Of a stretch of 64,000 bases of DNA, positions 8,172 to 15,967 are shown one piece after another. The stretch lies in IMG/VR virus record IMGVR_UViG_3300024265_000039, positions 1-64,000 of that record; one strand, given 5' to 3'. The position numbers and the translations under genes were made by a program. The notes under the pieces were generated by a model, which was not told the origin of the DNA, did no database searches, and was given only the letters and a program-made list of their open reading frames with translations. The DNA comes from a virus. Every line of letters starts with the position of its first letter. Position 1 is the first letter of the stretch.

Positions 8172-8539
8172 CAGGCGCGTACCGCCGATACGAGCATTAA
8201 CAGGTGGTCAATTGAGCAAACCTCAAATCCATAACGTTGTTCTGCTGAACATATTAAGAGTTGCCAATGGAAATCTCCGCGCCGGATTTCGAACCAGCCC
8301 CAGATTGGAAAGCCCAGGTCGATAATCCCACCATAGGGGGGCTTCGTTTTATTAAACATAAAGTGTGAGCGACGACCAGCTTCATCCATCAAGCTGGTTA
8401 TTTTGTCTGAAGCAGCCCACCAGGGCACAAATACGGTGAGCGATAGGGTTTCAAACGATTTATCCTCGTAGTGTACCCCAAAGGTTTCATACTCTGGCAG
8501 GAAACAAATTCGCATTTCCGGCTTGAATGCATAAATCAT
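8171..8539 (-). CDS. Hypothetical protein
   Basis: A 122-residue protein rich in aromatic residues (VFVPWWAASDK, FPIWGWFEIRRGDFHWQ). Not recognised. It overlaps the integrase start by one base and the upstream gene by 4 bases, so it is part of the integrase operon. Confidence 0.55.
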   Translation of the reverse strand: MIYAFKPEMRICFLPEYETFGVHYEDKSFETLSLTVFVPWWAASDKITSLMDEAGRRSHFMFNKTKPPYGGIIDLGFPIWGWFEIRRGDFHWQLLICSAEQRYGFEVCSIDHLLMLVSAVRA

Positions 8540-8805
8540 AACTGAGACAGACTCCTAGATTGCATTGCTTGAAACCGGGCATATGTCTCATCATCGATTT
8601 TCCCCAAACATATCATCAATGCATTGAACCCCATCGCGCCCCCACTAAACTCGTGCCCAGTAGCGATATTAACGTTGCTCAATTTACCATCACTGTCGAT
8701 CCGAAGAGCACGCCCTAGGACTTTGATTGTCTCACCCTGAGCCAGAGCTACCAGGGCAGTACGGGCGCGTTCAACCTCCATTTTTTCATTCATCGTTGTA
8801 CTCAT
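8536..8805 (-). CDS. Small hypothetical protein
   Basis: An 89-residue protein. The first ATG (8805) has GGAGG seven bases upstream and is preferred over the ATGs at 8793 and 8781. It contains an LRIDSDGKLSNVN strand-turn. No family recognised. Confidence 0.55.
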   Translation of the reverse strand: MSTTMNEKMEVERARTALVALAQGETIKVLGRALRIDSDGKLSNVNIATGHEFSGGAMGFNALMICLGKIDDETYARFQAMQSRSLSQL

Positions 8806-9339
8806 TCAGTAACTCCTCCAGATGTTTAATTTCTGCCTCGCACTCGTCAGTGATCTGTTGCAGCCACTCCAAATGGCAAGCGTTCGCTTGCTTAATCCCG
8901 TTATCCCGTTTTTCCCCCGGATCAGTATCATTCTCGCCAGCATTGTCCTGGGATACCTGTACAACTCCATTGCCATCTCATCTCCATCCCCTAACACAAA
9001 TCGAATTGGGGCAGGGAGCTTCACCCAAAAATTGTGAGCATCGGGGTCAAGTAGCCCTTCGCGTATGTCCAGGTGTCCATCACCTTCACATACCACGCAC
9101 CAATCATCACCGGTGGGGCAGGGCACATCGCTGACCGATCTGAGCCGACCGCCTTCAAACAGCCCCAACTTTTCGAGATTTAAAAAGATGGATTTCATCA
9201 ATGGCCGGTTGTATCTCACGGCCCATGCAGCCGCCCGGCAATCGATCTCAATATCATCACTATCAAATACACGGTCTAGGTCCATGAGCCAGCCTTCGGA
9301 TATTCCCGTGATACTCACGGTTCTTTTGTATGGGTTCAT
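8806..9339 (-). CDS. Hypothetical protein, probable frameshift near its C-terminus
   Basis: Starts at ATG 9339 (AGGGAG upstream). It reads as a normal acidic protein with a CPTGDDWCVVC cysteine group for about 130 codons. From about 8970 the frame becomes arginine-rich, while the -1/+1 frame reads NDTDPGEKRDNGIKQ ... EWLQQITDECEAEIKHLEELL and stops at 8786. That frame has no usable start codon, so a single-base indel (real or sequencing error) around 8955-8985 is likely. Annotated as the uninterrupted ORF. Confidence 0.5.
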   Translation of the reverse strand: MNPYKRTVSITGISEGWLMDLDRVFDSDDIEIDCRAAAWAVRYNRPLMKSIFLNLEKLGLFEGGRLRSVSDVPCPTGDDWCVVCEGDGHLDIREGLLDPDAHNFWVKLPAPIRFVLGDGDEMAMELYRYPRTMLARMILIRGKNGITGLSKRTLAIWSGCNRSLTSARQKLNIWRSY

Positions 9340-9359
9340 TTTCAATTTCTCCCTGTCCA

Positions 9360-9644
9360 TCAATTATCGGGGTGACGCTTCTTTCGCTTTTTGCTGCAAT
9401 CGAGGCAAATCCTCAGGTCGCGATTAGCCTCAAGACCATGTTCGCCTTTTTGAAGCGTGACTATTTCTACATACTTCCCGGTCAACCTGCAACCGCACAG
9501 TTCGCAATGCCAGTTCATAACGTTCCAATCCCTGGCGATCTGCAATCCCAGGCGTGGTTTCTCATCCTGTGCCTTCTCCTCGTTCTCATCAGCATTGAGA
9601 TAAACAACAGGCTTCCCAAATATTGTTTTTTGTTTTTTAGCCAT
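9360..9644 (-). CDS. Small zinc-binding protein
   Basis: A 94-residue basic protein from ATG 9644 (also open to 9686). A four-cysteine zinc site is visible: CELCGC in the middle and CLDC near the C-terminus, followed by a lysine/arginine tail. This resembles HNH-like or zinc-ribbon folds, but the HNH catalytic histidines are not evident. It overlaps the end of the ATPase gene. Confidence 0.5.
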   Translation of the reverse strand: MAKKQKTIFGKPVVYLNADENEEKAQDEKPRLGLQIARDWNVMNWHCELCGCRLTGKYVEIVTLQKGEHGLEANRDLRICLDCSKKRKKRHPDN

Positions 9645-10578
9645 CCTCTCGGCCATCCTTTTGGTCGTGTTGGTCTTCCTCAGCAAGATTGATGCGTTGG
9701 CGCTCGTTGAACTCTTCCCACATGGTCGGCGAGTGCGAAGTGACGATTAATTGTCCATTTTTCTCCTCTACGATTTCCCTTATTCGATAAATAAGCTGCC
9801 GTTGTAGAGACACATGCAGATTCATAGCTGGCTCGCTGATGAGGATAATCCCACCAGGCCTCAACCAGAGTGTGACCGTGAATAGTAACAGCAGTGCCAG
9901 CTTTTCCCCGGAACTCAATTCAGCGTAATGGTGTTGTATATCGCCGATGCGAACCATGAGTTTCAGGGGATTGGTGTCCAGGAAAAGCTCTTTGTCCCAA
10001 AGAAACTTGTTCGCAGCTTCGATCATACGGGCGACCTCATCAGGGTTGAGTTCTTTGTGATATGAGATCAGTCCTTCGAGAAATTCTTGCCATTGTGTAG
10101 TTTGGGGGTTGGATTGTATTTCAACCCTATCGTCCACTATCTTGGGCAGACGCATCTTGTCAGTTACATAGGTTATGTTGGGCATTCTTTGTAGGTATGG
10201 TTCGTTCGGTTTGGCGTCTCCAGCAATCCAGTCGCTTAATTGTGGAATAGTTAAAAAGTCCTTTTCTAAATCACCATTACTGGTAGCGTACAACCATAGC
10301 GAGGATTGGATTTCATCATTAAAATTACGCAACTCAATAGCTGATAATCCAATCTCCTCATTATATGGACTCGAACCAGGACTATAATGCGGTGACTGAC
10401 GACTCCTAAAATTCGCCCACAACTTAAAGATAGCCTCCATCACCGTTCTTTTCCCTGATCCATTCGGCCCGGTGAGGAGGACGCTTTTAAGCGGTTTTTC
10501 TGTCCAGTCATTGCGCAAGGTGATGTCTAGGTGTTTGAAGTTGCGGACATCGCGCAGGATAATGCGGTTGATGTACAT
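9637..10578 (-). CDS. ABC/SMC-type AAA ATPase with altered Walker motifs
   Basis: A 313-residue single-domain ATPase of the RecF/OLD-like class. Walker A at residues 37-45 reads GPNGSGKRT (R44 where Ser or Thr normally binds Mg2+). The ABC signature is LSSGEK. Walker B reads IILISEPAMNLH, with Ser replacing the usual Asp, followed by the SHSP switch. Such proteins serve in recombination control, exclusion of other phages, or retron/OLD-like defence. Both magnesium-coordinating positions are changed, so hydrolysis may be impaired. It is the first gene of the leftward operon; its start is preceded by AGGAGAAACAACC. Confidence 0.7.
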   Translation of the reverse strand: MYINRIILRDVRNFKHLDITLRNDWTEKPLKSVLLTGPNGSGKRTVMEAIFKLWANFRSRQSPHYSPGSSPYNEEIGLSAIELRNFNDEIQSSLWLYATSNGDLEKDFLTIPQLSDWIAGDAKPNEPYLQRMPNITYVTDKMRLPKIVDDRVEIQSNPQTTQWQEFLEGLISYHKELNPDEVARMIEAANKFLWDKELFLDTNPLKLMVRIGDIQHHYAELSSGEKLALLLLFTVTLWLRPGGIILISEPAMNLHVSLQRQLIYRIREIVEEKNGQLIVTSHSPTMWEEFNERQRINLAEEDQHDQKDGREDG

Positions 10579-10754
10579 GGTTGTTTCTCCTGTTTCCCCA
10601 TAGACGGACGGCTCTCGTTCTACTCATGTTGAAAATGCCGGATGTTTTACGGATCATTTGTGGCCGCCTGGGGATACCAGGTACGCACAGATAGTTGATT
10701 TAGCACGTGGTGAAATATCCCCTATTGACCACCCTTCTATCATAGCACAGAAGT

Positions 10755-10790
10755 ACGAAGGTCGTCTATTGTACCTTGTACGTCCTTCGT
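10755..10790. promoter_or_regulatory. Operator-like inverted repeat between divergent operons
   Basis: ACGAAGGTCGT (10755-10765) and ACGTCCTTCGT (10780-10790) are complementary except at one position. Inside lie AAGGT/ACCTT and GTAC-ctt-GTAC. It lies 12 bp upstream of the -35 of the rightward promoter and between divergent operons, a typical place for a repressor operator. The binding protein is unknown; the Cro/C1-like protein at 12606 is a candidate. Confidence 0.5.
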
Positions 10791-10801
10791 GAGAGCGGGG
10801 G

Positions 10802-10830
10802 TTTACTTTTTTCGAGGCCTATAGTATACT
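10802..10830 (+). promoter_or_regulatory. Sigma70-type promoter, rightward early
   Basis: TTTACT (10802-10807), 17-bp spacer, TATACT (10825-10830). It directs transcription into the leader and the 11304-17691 gene cluster. Confidence 0.75.
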
Positions 10831-11300
10831 TTAGTTGCCGCAAGGATATATGCGGTGCTGGACAAAGATCACATGAAACAACGGGATGCTCTTAAACAGC
10901 GTTGTACCCGGTCTTAAAAGTGGGAAATCATGTGTAGCCGTTAACCCTGACAGTGTGTCCATCGGCAGACAACCCGTAGCCGATGCCCAAAAAGTGCGGG
11001 TTGGCCCATAGTGATGCAGGGAGCGGAGTGGATAGTCTCATGAACTAACTGCAAAGCACAAATGGAGGGTAGTCCGCTAAGATTAGGGCTGCATGGGTGC
11101 GTGATGCTCGTACCATTGCCCGGTAACCGGCTTTCTCAGTGCAAGGGGAGCGTGGGTTCATGACCCGAAGCCGGTATGGTTTGTACAAACCAATCAAAGA
11201 ACCGGCTTTCTGCGTAACGGCGGCGAGAGATTCGTGATCCGAGGTCGGTGTGATAGCAATATCCTATCTTCGTCCCTGGGCGAAAATATATCAGAGGCAA
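10831..11300 (+). ncRNA. Long structured leader or non-coding RNA
   Basis: About 470 bases downstream of a strong promoter without a convincing gene. Visible pairings: CCGCA/TGCGG near 10840-10855; GGTGCG/CGTACC with a 7-nt loop near 11095-11115; GGTTTGTACAAACC, a perfect palindrome at 11178-11191; and two roughly 50-nt tRNA-like minihelices (11126-11175, 11201-11249). The identity of the RNA is unknown. It could be a leader controlling the downstream genes or an independent small RNA. Confidence 0.45.
11126..11249 (+). repeat. Two copies of a 50-nt tRNA-like minihelix (third copy at 11990-12037)
   Basis: Copy 1 (11126-11175): ACCGGCT pairs with AGCCGGT; inside is TTCTC-AGTGCAA-GGGGA (5-bp stem with 7-nt loop, wobble allowed) and GGG-TTCATGA-CCC. 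Copy 2 (11201-11249): ACCGGCT/GGTCGGT enclosing TTCGTGATCCGA. Copy 3 (11990-12037) shares TTCGTGACCCGAAGTCGGT. The common 3' motif is TTCRTGAYCCGARGYCGGT. The 7-bp closing stem and TTCR 7-nt loop resemble a tRNA acceptor and T-arm, with no D-arm. Confidence 0.6.
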
Positions 11301-11303
11301 CCT

Positions 11304-12005
11304 ATGACCGACGAAACGCAACACGACGACCTCCGCACAATCTATGCGTGGCATTTTTCTGATGGAACATTGAGCTATGGCGATGCTCGCCCCATCATCC
11401 CTGGTTTGGCGCTGACGTGTGAACCGGAAGACATCTCTCTTTGCGGATTTGGCTTCCATGCCAACCTTGATATAATAGATGTGCTTCAATATGCCCCTGG
11501 AGCAGTGTTGTCCTATGTCGAGTGTGGTGGAAAGATTGTCCAGGATGATGATAAGCTGGTCTGCTCCCAGCGTCGCCATCTGGCAGTGGTAGACATCACC
11601 AATACGCTGCACGAATTCGGCTGCTGGTGTGCAGAACAAGCATTGGCATTAATCGATAACCCAGACCCTCGCAGCCTTGCAGCAATCGCGGCAAAGCGCA
11701 AATGGATGCAGGGGGAAATTTCCGATGAAGAGTTGGCTTATGCGGCTTATGCGGCTTATGCGGCGGATGTGCCTGATGCGGCTTATGCGGTGGTTCATGC
11801 GGCGGCTCATATGGCTCGTGTGACTTCTGCGGCTTATGCGGCGAAAGTGGCGTTTTATGCGGCTTCTGCGGCTTCTGCGGCTTATGCGGCTCATTCGGCG
11901 GCTTATGCGGCTCATTCGACGGCTCATGCGGCTCATGCGGCGGCTCATGCGGTGCAATCCAAGCAACTCTTAGAGATGGTATTATCATTGCCGGAATTTG
12001 CCTAA
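11304..12005 (+). CDS. DUF7666-like protein with alanine-rich YAA repeat tail
   Basis: A 233-residue protein. The start at ATG 11304 has AGAGG seven bases upstream; the frame is open further 5'. Residues 1-110 resemble the phage DUF7666 domain (DGTLSYG, CGFGFHA, LALIDN end). From about residue 140 the chain is an Ala-rich degenerate repeat (AAYAAYAAD and variants with His, Ser and Met), encoded by GCGGCTTAT-type triplets. Function unknown. First gene of the rightward early cluster. Confidence 0.65.
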   Translation: MTDETQHDDLRTIYAWHFSDGTLSYGDARPIIPGLALTCEPEDISLCGFGFHANLDIIDVLQYAPGAVLSYVECGGKIVQDDDKLVCSQRRHLAVVDITNTLHEFGCWCAEQALALIDNPDPRSLAAIAAKRKWMQGEISDEELAYAAYAAYAADVPDAAYAVVHAAAHMARVTSAAYAAKVAFYAASAASAAYAAHSAAYAAHSTAHAAHAAAHAVQSKQLLEMVLSLPEFA

Positions 12006-12125
12006 TAGGGCACGAGGGTTCGTGACCCGAAGTCGGTATGAAAATAAAAGTAGATAGGGTGTGTGGCTACAGCCGAAATACTTTGAGAGATTTCGAAAAG
12101 ACGACAGCGCGGGGGAGTAAACAGC

Positions 12126-12602
12126 ATGAACTTGCTTGAACAGATTGCCACATTGACAGAGATAATCGAAGAATTGGATCAGGTTCCGCGTGTGCCTATT
12201 TCGTACATGGCAACCGATTTGAATTTGGACCCAATAACGATGACCGGAAACTATTCAGCTATTTACACGGCTTCAGTCTGGGGATCACATCCAGCCAGAG
12301 GCATGGATACAATTCGGACATACTTCAAACCTGGCGAACGATGGCAAAAGGATATGCGCAAGATGATTCCTTTCAGTGGGTTCCTGTCGTCTTGTGGCTG
12401 GCAACACAATCATGAGTCGAATCGCATCGTTTCTGTTCGCGCTTCAGACGGATATGTCCATAAAATCACGCCGGATACTCTGATCTATGTGTCCATAGAT
12501 GCGGTGGATATGGCGCGGGTCATTGATGATTTTCAGCGAATTTTGGGCATCGTGAAAGACGGGCGGCAAGAATTGAAAAAGCCGCCCGACGCCGGGGAGT
12601 GA
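12126..12602 (+). CDS. Hypothetical protein
   Basis: A 158-residue protein, no family recognised. It begins with a short helix (LLEQIATLTEIIEELDQV) and has a central aromatic region (WQKDMRKMIPFSGFL). GGGGGAG lies 10 bases before the ATG. The third minihelix lies about 90 bases upstream. Confidence 0.55.
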   Translation: MNLLEQIATLTEIIEELDQVPRVPISYMATDLNLDPITMTGNYSAIYTASVWGSHPARGMDTIRTYFKPGERWQKDMRKMIPFSGFLSSCGWQHNHESNRIVSVRASDGYVHKITPDTLIYVSIDAVDMARVIDDFQRILGIVKDGRQELKKPPDAGE

Positions 12603-12605
12603 GAG

Positions 12606-12923
12606 ATGAGTGACATGCTGGGTAAAACGATACGATCTATACGAAAAGCCACTGGCGATAGCATGAGCGATGTTGCTGAAACGTGCGGCATCTCAGTGTC
12701 CTATCTATCAGATATTGAGCGCGGGAGGACAGAACCCAGCCTGCATGTCTTACGCCAGTTGGCCGGTGCGCTTGGGGTGCAAATGGTAGAGTTTTTTGAC
12801 GCTGATTCCCACGACTTAACTGAGGACGAATGGAATCTACTCAATCATTATAGGCAGAGAAACTGGCGCTATGTGTTTAATATTATTGCCGACCTGATCG
12901 TTGGGGCGACAGAACAGGAGTAA
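12606..12923 (+). CDS. Cro/C1-family (XRE) transcriptional regulator
   Basis: A 105-residue protein. A helix-turn-helix of the XRE type spans residues 8-62: IRSIRKATGDSMSDVAETCG, then ISVSYLSDIERGRTEPS, then LRQLAGALGV. A short helical C-terminal extension may dimerise. Likely a phage repressor or anti-repressor acting on operators such as the dyads at 10755 or 17705. It begins 3 bases after the previous gene and ends just before the next ATG. Confidence 0.85.
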   Translation: MSDMLGKTIRSIRKATGDSMSDVAETCGISVSYLSDIERGRTEPSLHVLRQLAGALGVQMVEFFDADSHDLTEDEWNLLNHYRQRNWRYVFNIIADLIVGATEQE

Positions 12924-12924
12924 A

Positions 12925-13146
12925 ATGAGATTGCGGTGGAAATTATTGCTACGTAGATATAGATGCATCCCCGCGTTTTGTAAAATCTGCGGTCGGGATG
13001 TCCATGATTTTATTGCACCTGATTGGGCATGGCACATGATCCGACCTTTTATCAAATATGGCGATGTGTTGTGTTACGATTGTTTTTGCGATCTATGTGA
13101 AAAAGCCAGGATTTGTTCTGTGTGGCATTTATTAGGGGAGAAATGA
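12925..13146 (+). CDS. Zinc-ribbon microprotein
   Basis: 73 residues from ATG 12925, which overlaps the previous stop (TAAAATG) with AACAGGAG upstream. A basic N-terminus is followed by CKICGRD and CYDCFCDLC, giving two Cys pairs for zinc. Function unknown. Confidence 0.6.
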   Translation: MRLRWKLLLRRYRCIPAFCKICGRDVHDFIAPDWAWHMIRPFIKYGDVLCYDCFCDLCEKARICSVWHLLGEK

Positions 13147-13436
13147 TGTCAGATCAAATGGCAACCAAATTACAGATTGCACATATCGAATGGGGTGACG
13201 CGGATAGCCTGGTCGGTTGGCATAACCGAGATGTTATCGAGGGCTATATTCAATCGCCCCCATCCCAAATGAAATCAGTTGGGTGGCTACTGCATGATGG
13301 AGACGATTGTGTCATTTTGGCTCAGTCAGTAGGAACGCATAAGGCTGCGGATTTGATAAAAATACCTCGCGCCATGGTGAGGAATATCCACGTACTTGCC
13401 GACCCAACCCCCGGCGAGGCGACAAGGAAGGAATGA
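13146..13436 (+). CDS. Small hypothetical protein
   Basis: A 96-residue protein. ATG 13146 gives a better spacing from GGGGAG than ATG 13143. The segment VGWLLHDGDDCVILAQS resembles a short beta-sheet protein common in phage accessory regions (W..D...GW...VGyLv.ed). No function known. Confidence 0.55.
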   Translation: MSDQMATKLQIAHIEWGDADSLVGWHNRDVIEGYIQSPPSQMKSVGWLLHDGDDCVILAQSVGTHKAADLIKIPRAMVRNIHVLADPTPGEATRKE

Positions 13437-13440
13437 GACG

Positions 13441-13710
13441 ATGCAGAAAAAGCCACAACCGGTAAATCGAGGAGACTATGATTTGTCCACCGTTGCTGAC
13501 ATTAAACGGTTTATCCGTTCAAATGCAACGTATTGGCGACAAATGCGAAATTATGCGGAGGATAATGATTTCGCGGACATAGACCTTGTGACATATGATG
13601 CATATGTCACGGCCTATGGATGGATGGGGGCAGCGTTGGCTTGCGTAATACTCCCATCCGATTTGATGAAAGATGAAACCCCCACCGCCGTCGGGGATGA
13701 GGTGCCATAG
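13441..13710 (+). CDS. Small hypothetical protein
   Basis: 89 residues from ATG 13441 with AAGGAAGGA upstream. Predicted helical and acidic, rich in Tyr and Asp. Not recognised. Confidence 0.5.
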   Translation: MQKKPQPVNRGDYDLSTVADIKRFIRSNATYWRQMRNYAEDNDFADIDLVTYDAYVTAYGWMGAALACVILPSDLMKDETPTAVGDEVP

Positions 13711-13712
13711 AC

Positions 13713-13832
13713 ATGAAACGACGTTATTTAACCAACAAACAGTATGTGATAATCTTGGCTGTACTTGCCGTCTTGGTGCCGTTCTCGTGGTATATTGCTA
13801 TCGAGGTTGGTCTACCCTGGTGGATGTGGTGA
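13713..13832 (+). CDS. 39-residue single-span membrane protein
   Basis: Reads MKRRYLTNKQYVIILAVLAV and continues to WWMW before TGA. A basic N-terminus is followed by one hydrophobic helix (residues 12-30) and a Trp-rich end. GAGGTG lies 8 bases upstream and only 2 bases separate it from the previous stop. Small early membrane proteins in phages may act in exclusion or host takeover. Confidence 0.5.
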   Translation: MKRRYLTNKQYVIILAVLAVLVPFSWYIAIEVGLPWWMW

Positions 13833-13846
13833 GAGGTGGATACGGC

Positions 13847-14167
13847 ATGTTCAATCGTATTCCGCTCGGATGCTTCCTCTGTGGTACGCCCTTGTCCGGC
13901 GGAATAGACACCTGGGGCGATGTCGGCCAGGAATGTTGCCAATCATGCCATTGGGATTTGATGGGCGAAGATCGCGGAACGGCCTGGTTTGGTCTCGCAC
14001 CACACAAACACGACCTATCCCTCACCGGCAGTATCGTGGGAAGCACGGTATTCGATCTGTTGCCAGAACCGCCAACTTTGAATGGCAGCTACTATATCGA
14101 ATCTCACAAGGCGTGGTTTACCCCCGACAAGGAAAATTCCGAAATGGGCATGTGGCACACAGACTGA
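13847..14167 (+). CDS. Zinc-binding small protein
   Basis: 106 residues from ATG 13847 (AGAGGTGG upstream); the frame is open earlier but overlaps the membrane peptide. CFLCGTPL and CCQSCH provide a four-Cys zinc site in the first 30 residues. The remainder is unrecognised. Confidence 0.55.
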   Translation: MFNRIPLGCFLCGTPLSGGIDTWGDVGQECCQSCHWDLMGEDRGTAWFGLAPHKHDLSLTGSIVGSTVFDLLPEPPTLNGSYYIESHKAWFTPDKENSEMGMWHTD

Positions 14168-14188
14168 CGAAACGATTGGAGAAGAGCG

Positions 14189-14407
14189 ATGGCCGGTCAA
14201 CATACCTATGACCAAATGAAGAATTTAGCGGATGAAGCACGCGATGAATATGAATCCACTTTGGCGGAATTGCGAAAAGCCCAGTCATTGATCCGCACCA
14301 TCGGCCTCGACCCCGACGAGGTATACGTGCTGTCTGACCTGATACCCATTTTTGAGCTTGTCAAGATATTGCGCCCTAAGCCTGCGCCAAGATCGACTGA
14401 GGAGTGA
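14189..14407 (+). CDS. Small coiled-coil protein
   Basis: 72 residues with an N-terminal heptad-like helix (MKNLADEARDEYESTLAELRKAQ, shown in part). GGAGAAG upstream within the repeated leader AACGATTGGAGA that also precedes the 15585 gene. Function unknown. Confidence 0.5.
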   Translation: MAGQHTYDQMKNLADEARDEYESTLAELRKAQSLIRTIGLDPDEVYVLSDLIPIFELVKILRPKPAPRSTEE

Positions 14408-14410
14408 CCA

Positions 14411-14770
14411 ATGCCCTTTAGTTTTAGCCATCCAGACAATCCACGAGAAGATGACCCACGCTTCGATACTGAGCGAGAAGCAGTCGAGACCGGGTTGGAA
14501 TATCAACGGCAACACCCCTGGGAACAGTTGTTGGCAATCTGGGATGATGATTATGAGACAGTCGAGGCCATACTACACTGGGGGGAAATATACGCTTCCC
14601 CAGATTATGCGCTCCGGCATTGGCTGCCAAAGGGAACTGATGAAATCCAAGCGCGTGTTTCCCTTCCTGGGACGGGTACAAAGGTCACCGTCTCCGGGGA
14701 TGCCAAGCGACGATTGGCCGAACAAGGTTTATCCGAAGACGATTTTTATATCGAGGTGAACGATGAATAA
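14411..14770 (+). CDS. Hypothetical acidic protein
   Basis: A 119-residue protein, not recognised. The C-terminal region (RVSLPGTGTKVTVSGDAKRR) looks like a small beta unit. It starts 3 bases after the previous gene and overlaps the next by 8 bases. Confidence 0.5.
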   Translation: MPFSFSHPDNPREDDPRFDTEREAVETGLEYQRQHPWEQLLAIWDDDYETVEAILHWGEIYASPDYALRHWLPKGTDEIQARVSLPGTGTKVTVSGDAKRRLAEQGLSEDDFYIEVNDE

Positions 14771-14975
14771 GGACGATAACGGTGTACGATTGGCTATGTT
14801 TGACTCGGAAGCGAACAAGTTTTTTTATCCTGTCCACTATCCATTTCGGCATGGATATGTTTGTTTCCAATGCCGATTCCTATTGCGGACAATGGGGTTA
14901 GGTCGAGCCGATGCATGGAAATGCCCCCAATGTAGTACCTGGAATGATACCAAAGAGAGTAAGTATAAGGAATGA
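14763..14975 (+). CDS. Zinc-ribbon microprotein
   Basis: 70 residues: CFQC and CPQC form a zinc ribbon (residues about 34-57) with the RADAWKCPQC style of ribbon knuckles. Overlaps the preceding gene. Confidence 0.55.
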   Translation: MNKDDNGVRLAMFDSEANKFFYPVHYPFRHGYVCFQCRFLLRTMGLGRADAWKCPQCSTWNDTKESKYKE

Positions 14976-14978
14976 GCG

Positions 14979-15101
14979 ATGAGTGATGTATTAGACTACC
15001 TCGATGGTTGTCCATATTGTGGAGAGGCAGAGGAAATCGAATTGCGATGGAATGGAATTTGGTTCTGCTGGGTGTGCCTTGAGGCTTTTAACGATGAGTG
15101 A
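14979..15101 (+). CDS. 40-residue zinc-ribbon microprotein
   Basis: MSDVLDYLDGCPYCGE ... FCWVCLEAF: two CxxC pairs spaced 15 residues apart. Its stop overlaps the ATG of the MazG-like gene (ATGAGTGA), so translation is likely coupled. Confidence 0.5.
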   Translation: MSDVLDYLDGCPYCGEAEEIELRWNGIWFCWVCLEAFNDE

Positions 15102-15342
15102 CAAAATCCAGCATGACATTATGGCCGAACGCCAACGGCAAGACGAATTGTGGGGCCCGCCCCAGCACGAACACTATACATGGTTGGCAATTCTGACCGA
15201 AGAGGTTGGGGAAATTGCATATGAAATCCTCTCAGGCGGAGGGGTCGGGCGAGTGATTGAATTGCGCAAAGAATTGATCCAGGCTGCGGCTGTTCTCGTT
15301 GCGTGGGTCGAACAACTGGATGGGACGGTAAGTGATGATTGA
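15094..15342 (+). CDS. MazG-like pyrophosphohydrolase
   Basis: 82 residues from ATG 15094. The pattern ILTEEVGEIA ... LRKELIQAAAVLVAWVEQL matches the helical MazG-like fold used by phages, with EExGE and ExxQAAA acidic/helix motifs. Expected role: hydrolysis of nucleoside triphosphates or alarmones, altering nucleotide pools or stress signalling during infection. The N-terminus HDIMAERQRQDELWG is also typical of these phage proteins. Confidence 0.75.
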   Translation: MSDKIQHDIMAERQRQDELWGPPQHEHYTWLAILTEEVGEIAYEILSGGGVGRVIELRKELIQAAAVLVAWVEQLDGTVSDD

Positions 15343-15544
15343 AACAATTAAGAGTCACGATCTCAAACTAGAGGGAGATGGGTTCATTGAAATCTACATT
15401 TGGGAAGATGAACCAGATGTTATCTGTTTCGATCTTGTCAAGGATTATCATGAAGGGATCGACCTGCAATTAACACGCAAAGATGTTCAACGATTGGCAG
15501 AGATACTGAAAGATTTCTGCGATGGATCACTCAGGGTAACGTAA
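15335..15544 (+). CDS. Small hypothetical protein
   Basis: 69 residues from ATG 15335 (a GTG lies at 15332), overlapping the MazG-like gene's end. Acidic, predicted alpha/beta (FIEIYIWEDEPDVICFDL, then a helix). Not recognised. Confidence 0.5.
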   Translation: MIETIKSHDLKLEGDGFIEIYIWEDEPDVICFDLVKDYHEGIDLQLTRKDVQRLAEILKDFCDGSLRVT

Positions 15545-15584
15545 GCCACAGTCCAGAATGACCGAACGATTGGAGAGTACGACG

Positions 15585-15869
15585 ATGGATCACATAATCA
15601 TTATGTTGCAAGGTGTTGGCAAAACATTGGCAATGATTGATACCAGTGAACTTGAGGCACACATAACCGAACATCGTTTGCACCTTGAACATTGGACGGG
15701 CATCGGCCCCCTACTTGACCCAACACAATACCGGGAGGCGATAAAATCAGGCAAGCATCAGGATGCTGTTTTGCAATTAGAAATTTGCGAAGCCCTCCTA
15801 GTGGCTCGCAAAGCTATTGATGTGCGCGAGGGATATATTCGATCTTTATCTAGTGACAAAACTGGGTAA
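15585..15869 (+). CDS. Helical hypothetical protein
   Basis: 94 residues from ATG 15585, chosen because the upstream bases repeat the AACGATTGGAGA leader seen before the 14189 gene; the ORF is open from 15558. All helix, with histidine-rich HITEHRLHLEHW. Function unknown. Confidence 0.5.
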   Translation: MDHIIIMLQGVGKTLAMIDTSELEAHITEHRLHLEHWTGIGPLLDPTQYREAIKSGKHQDAVLQLEICEALLVARKAIDVREGYIRSLSSDKTG

Positions 15870-15967
15870 TGTAAACCGCAACTGTTGCAGATTTGGCAAC
15901 AATTGCGGCCACCGGAATGTTGGAGGGCGAGCGATGAGTAACGAGCTAGAACAAGGAGCGAAACAAA

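Noticed and set aside
10831-11180. RNase P or group I intron in the leader
   Set aside because: Fragments such as CAGTGCAA and GGAGGGTAGTCC recall conserved RNase P or intron-core motifs, but the order, spacing and partner helices do not fit either RNA.
11596-11988. Pro/His- or Arg-rich minus-strand ORFs
   Set aside because: Antisense of the alanine-rich YAA repeats.
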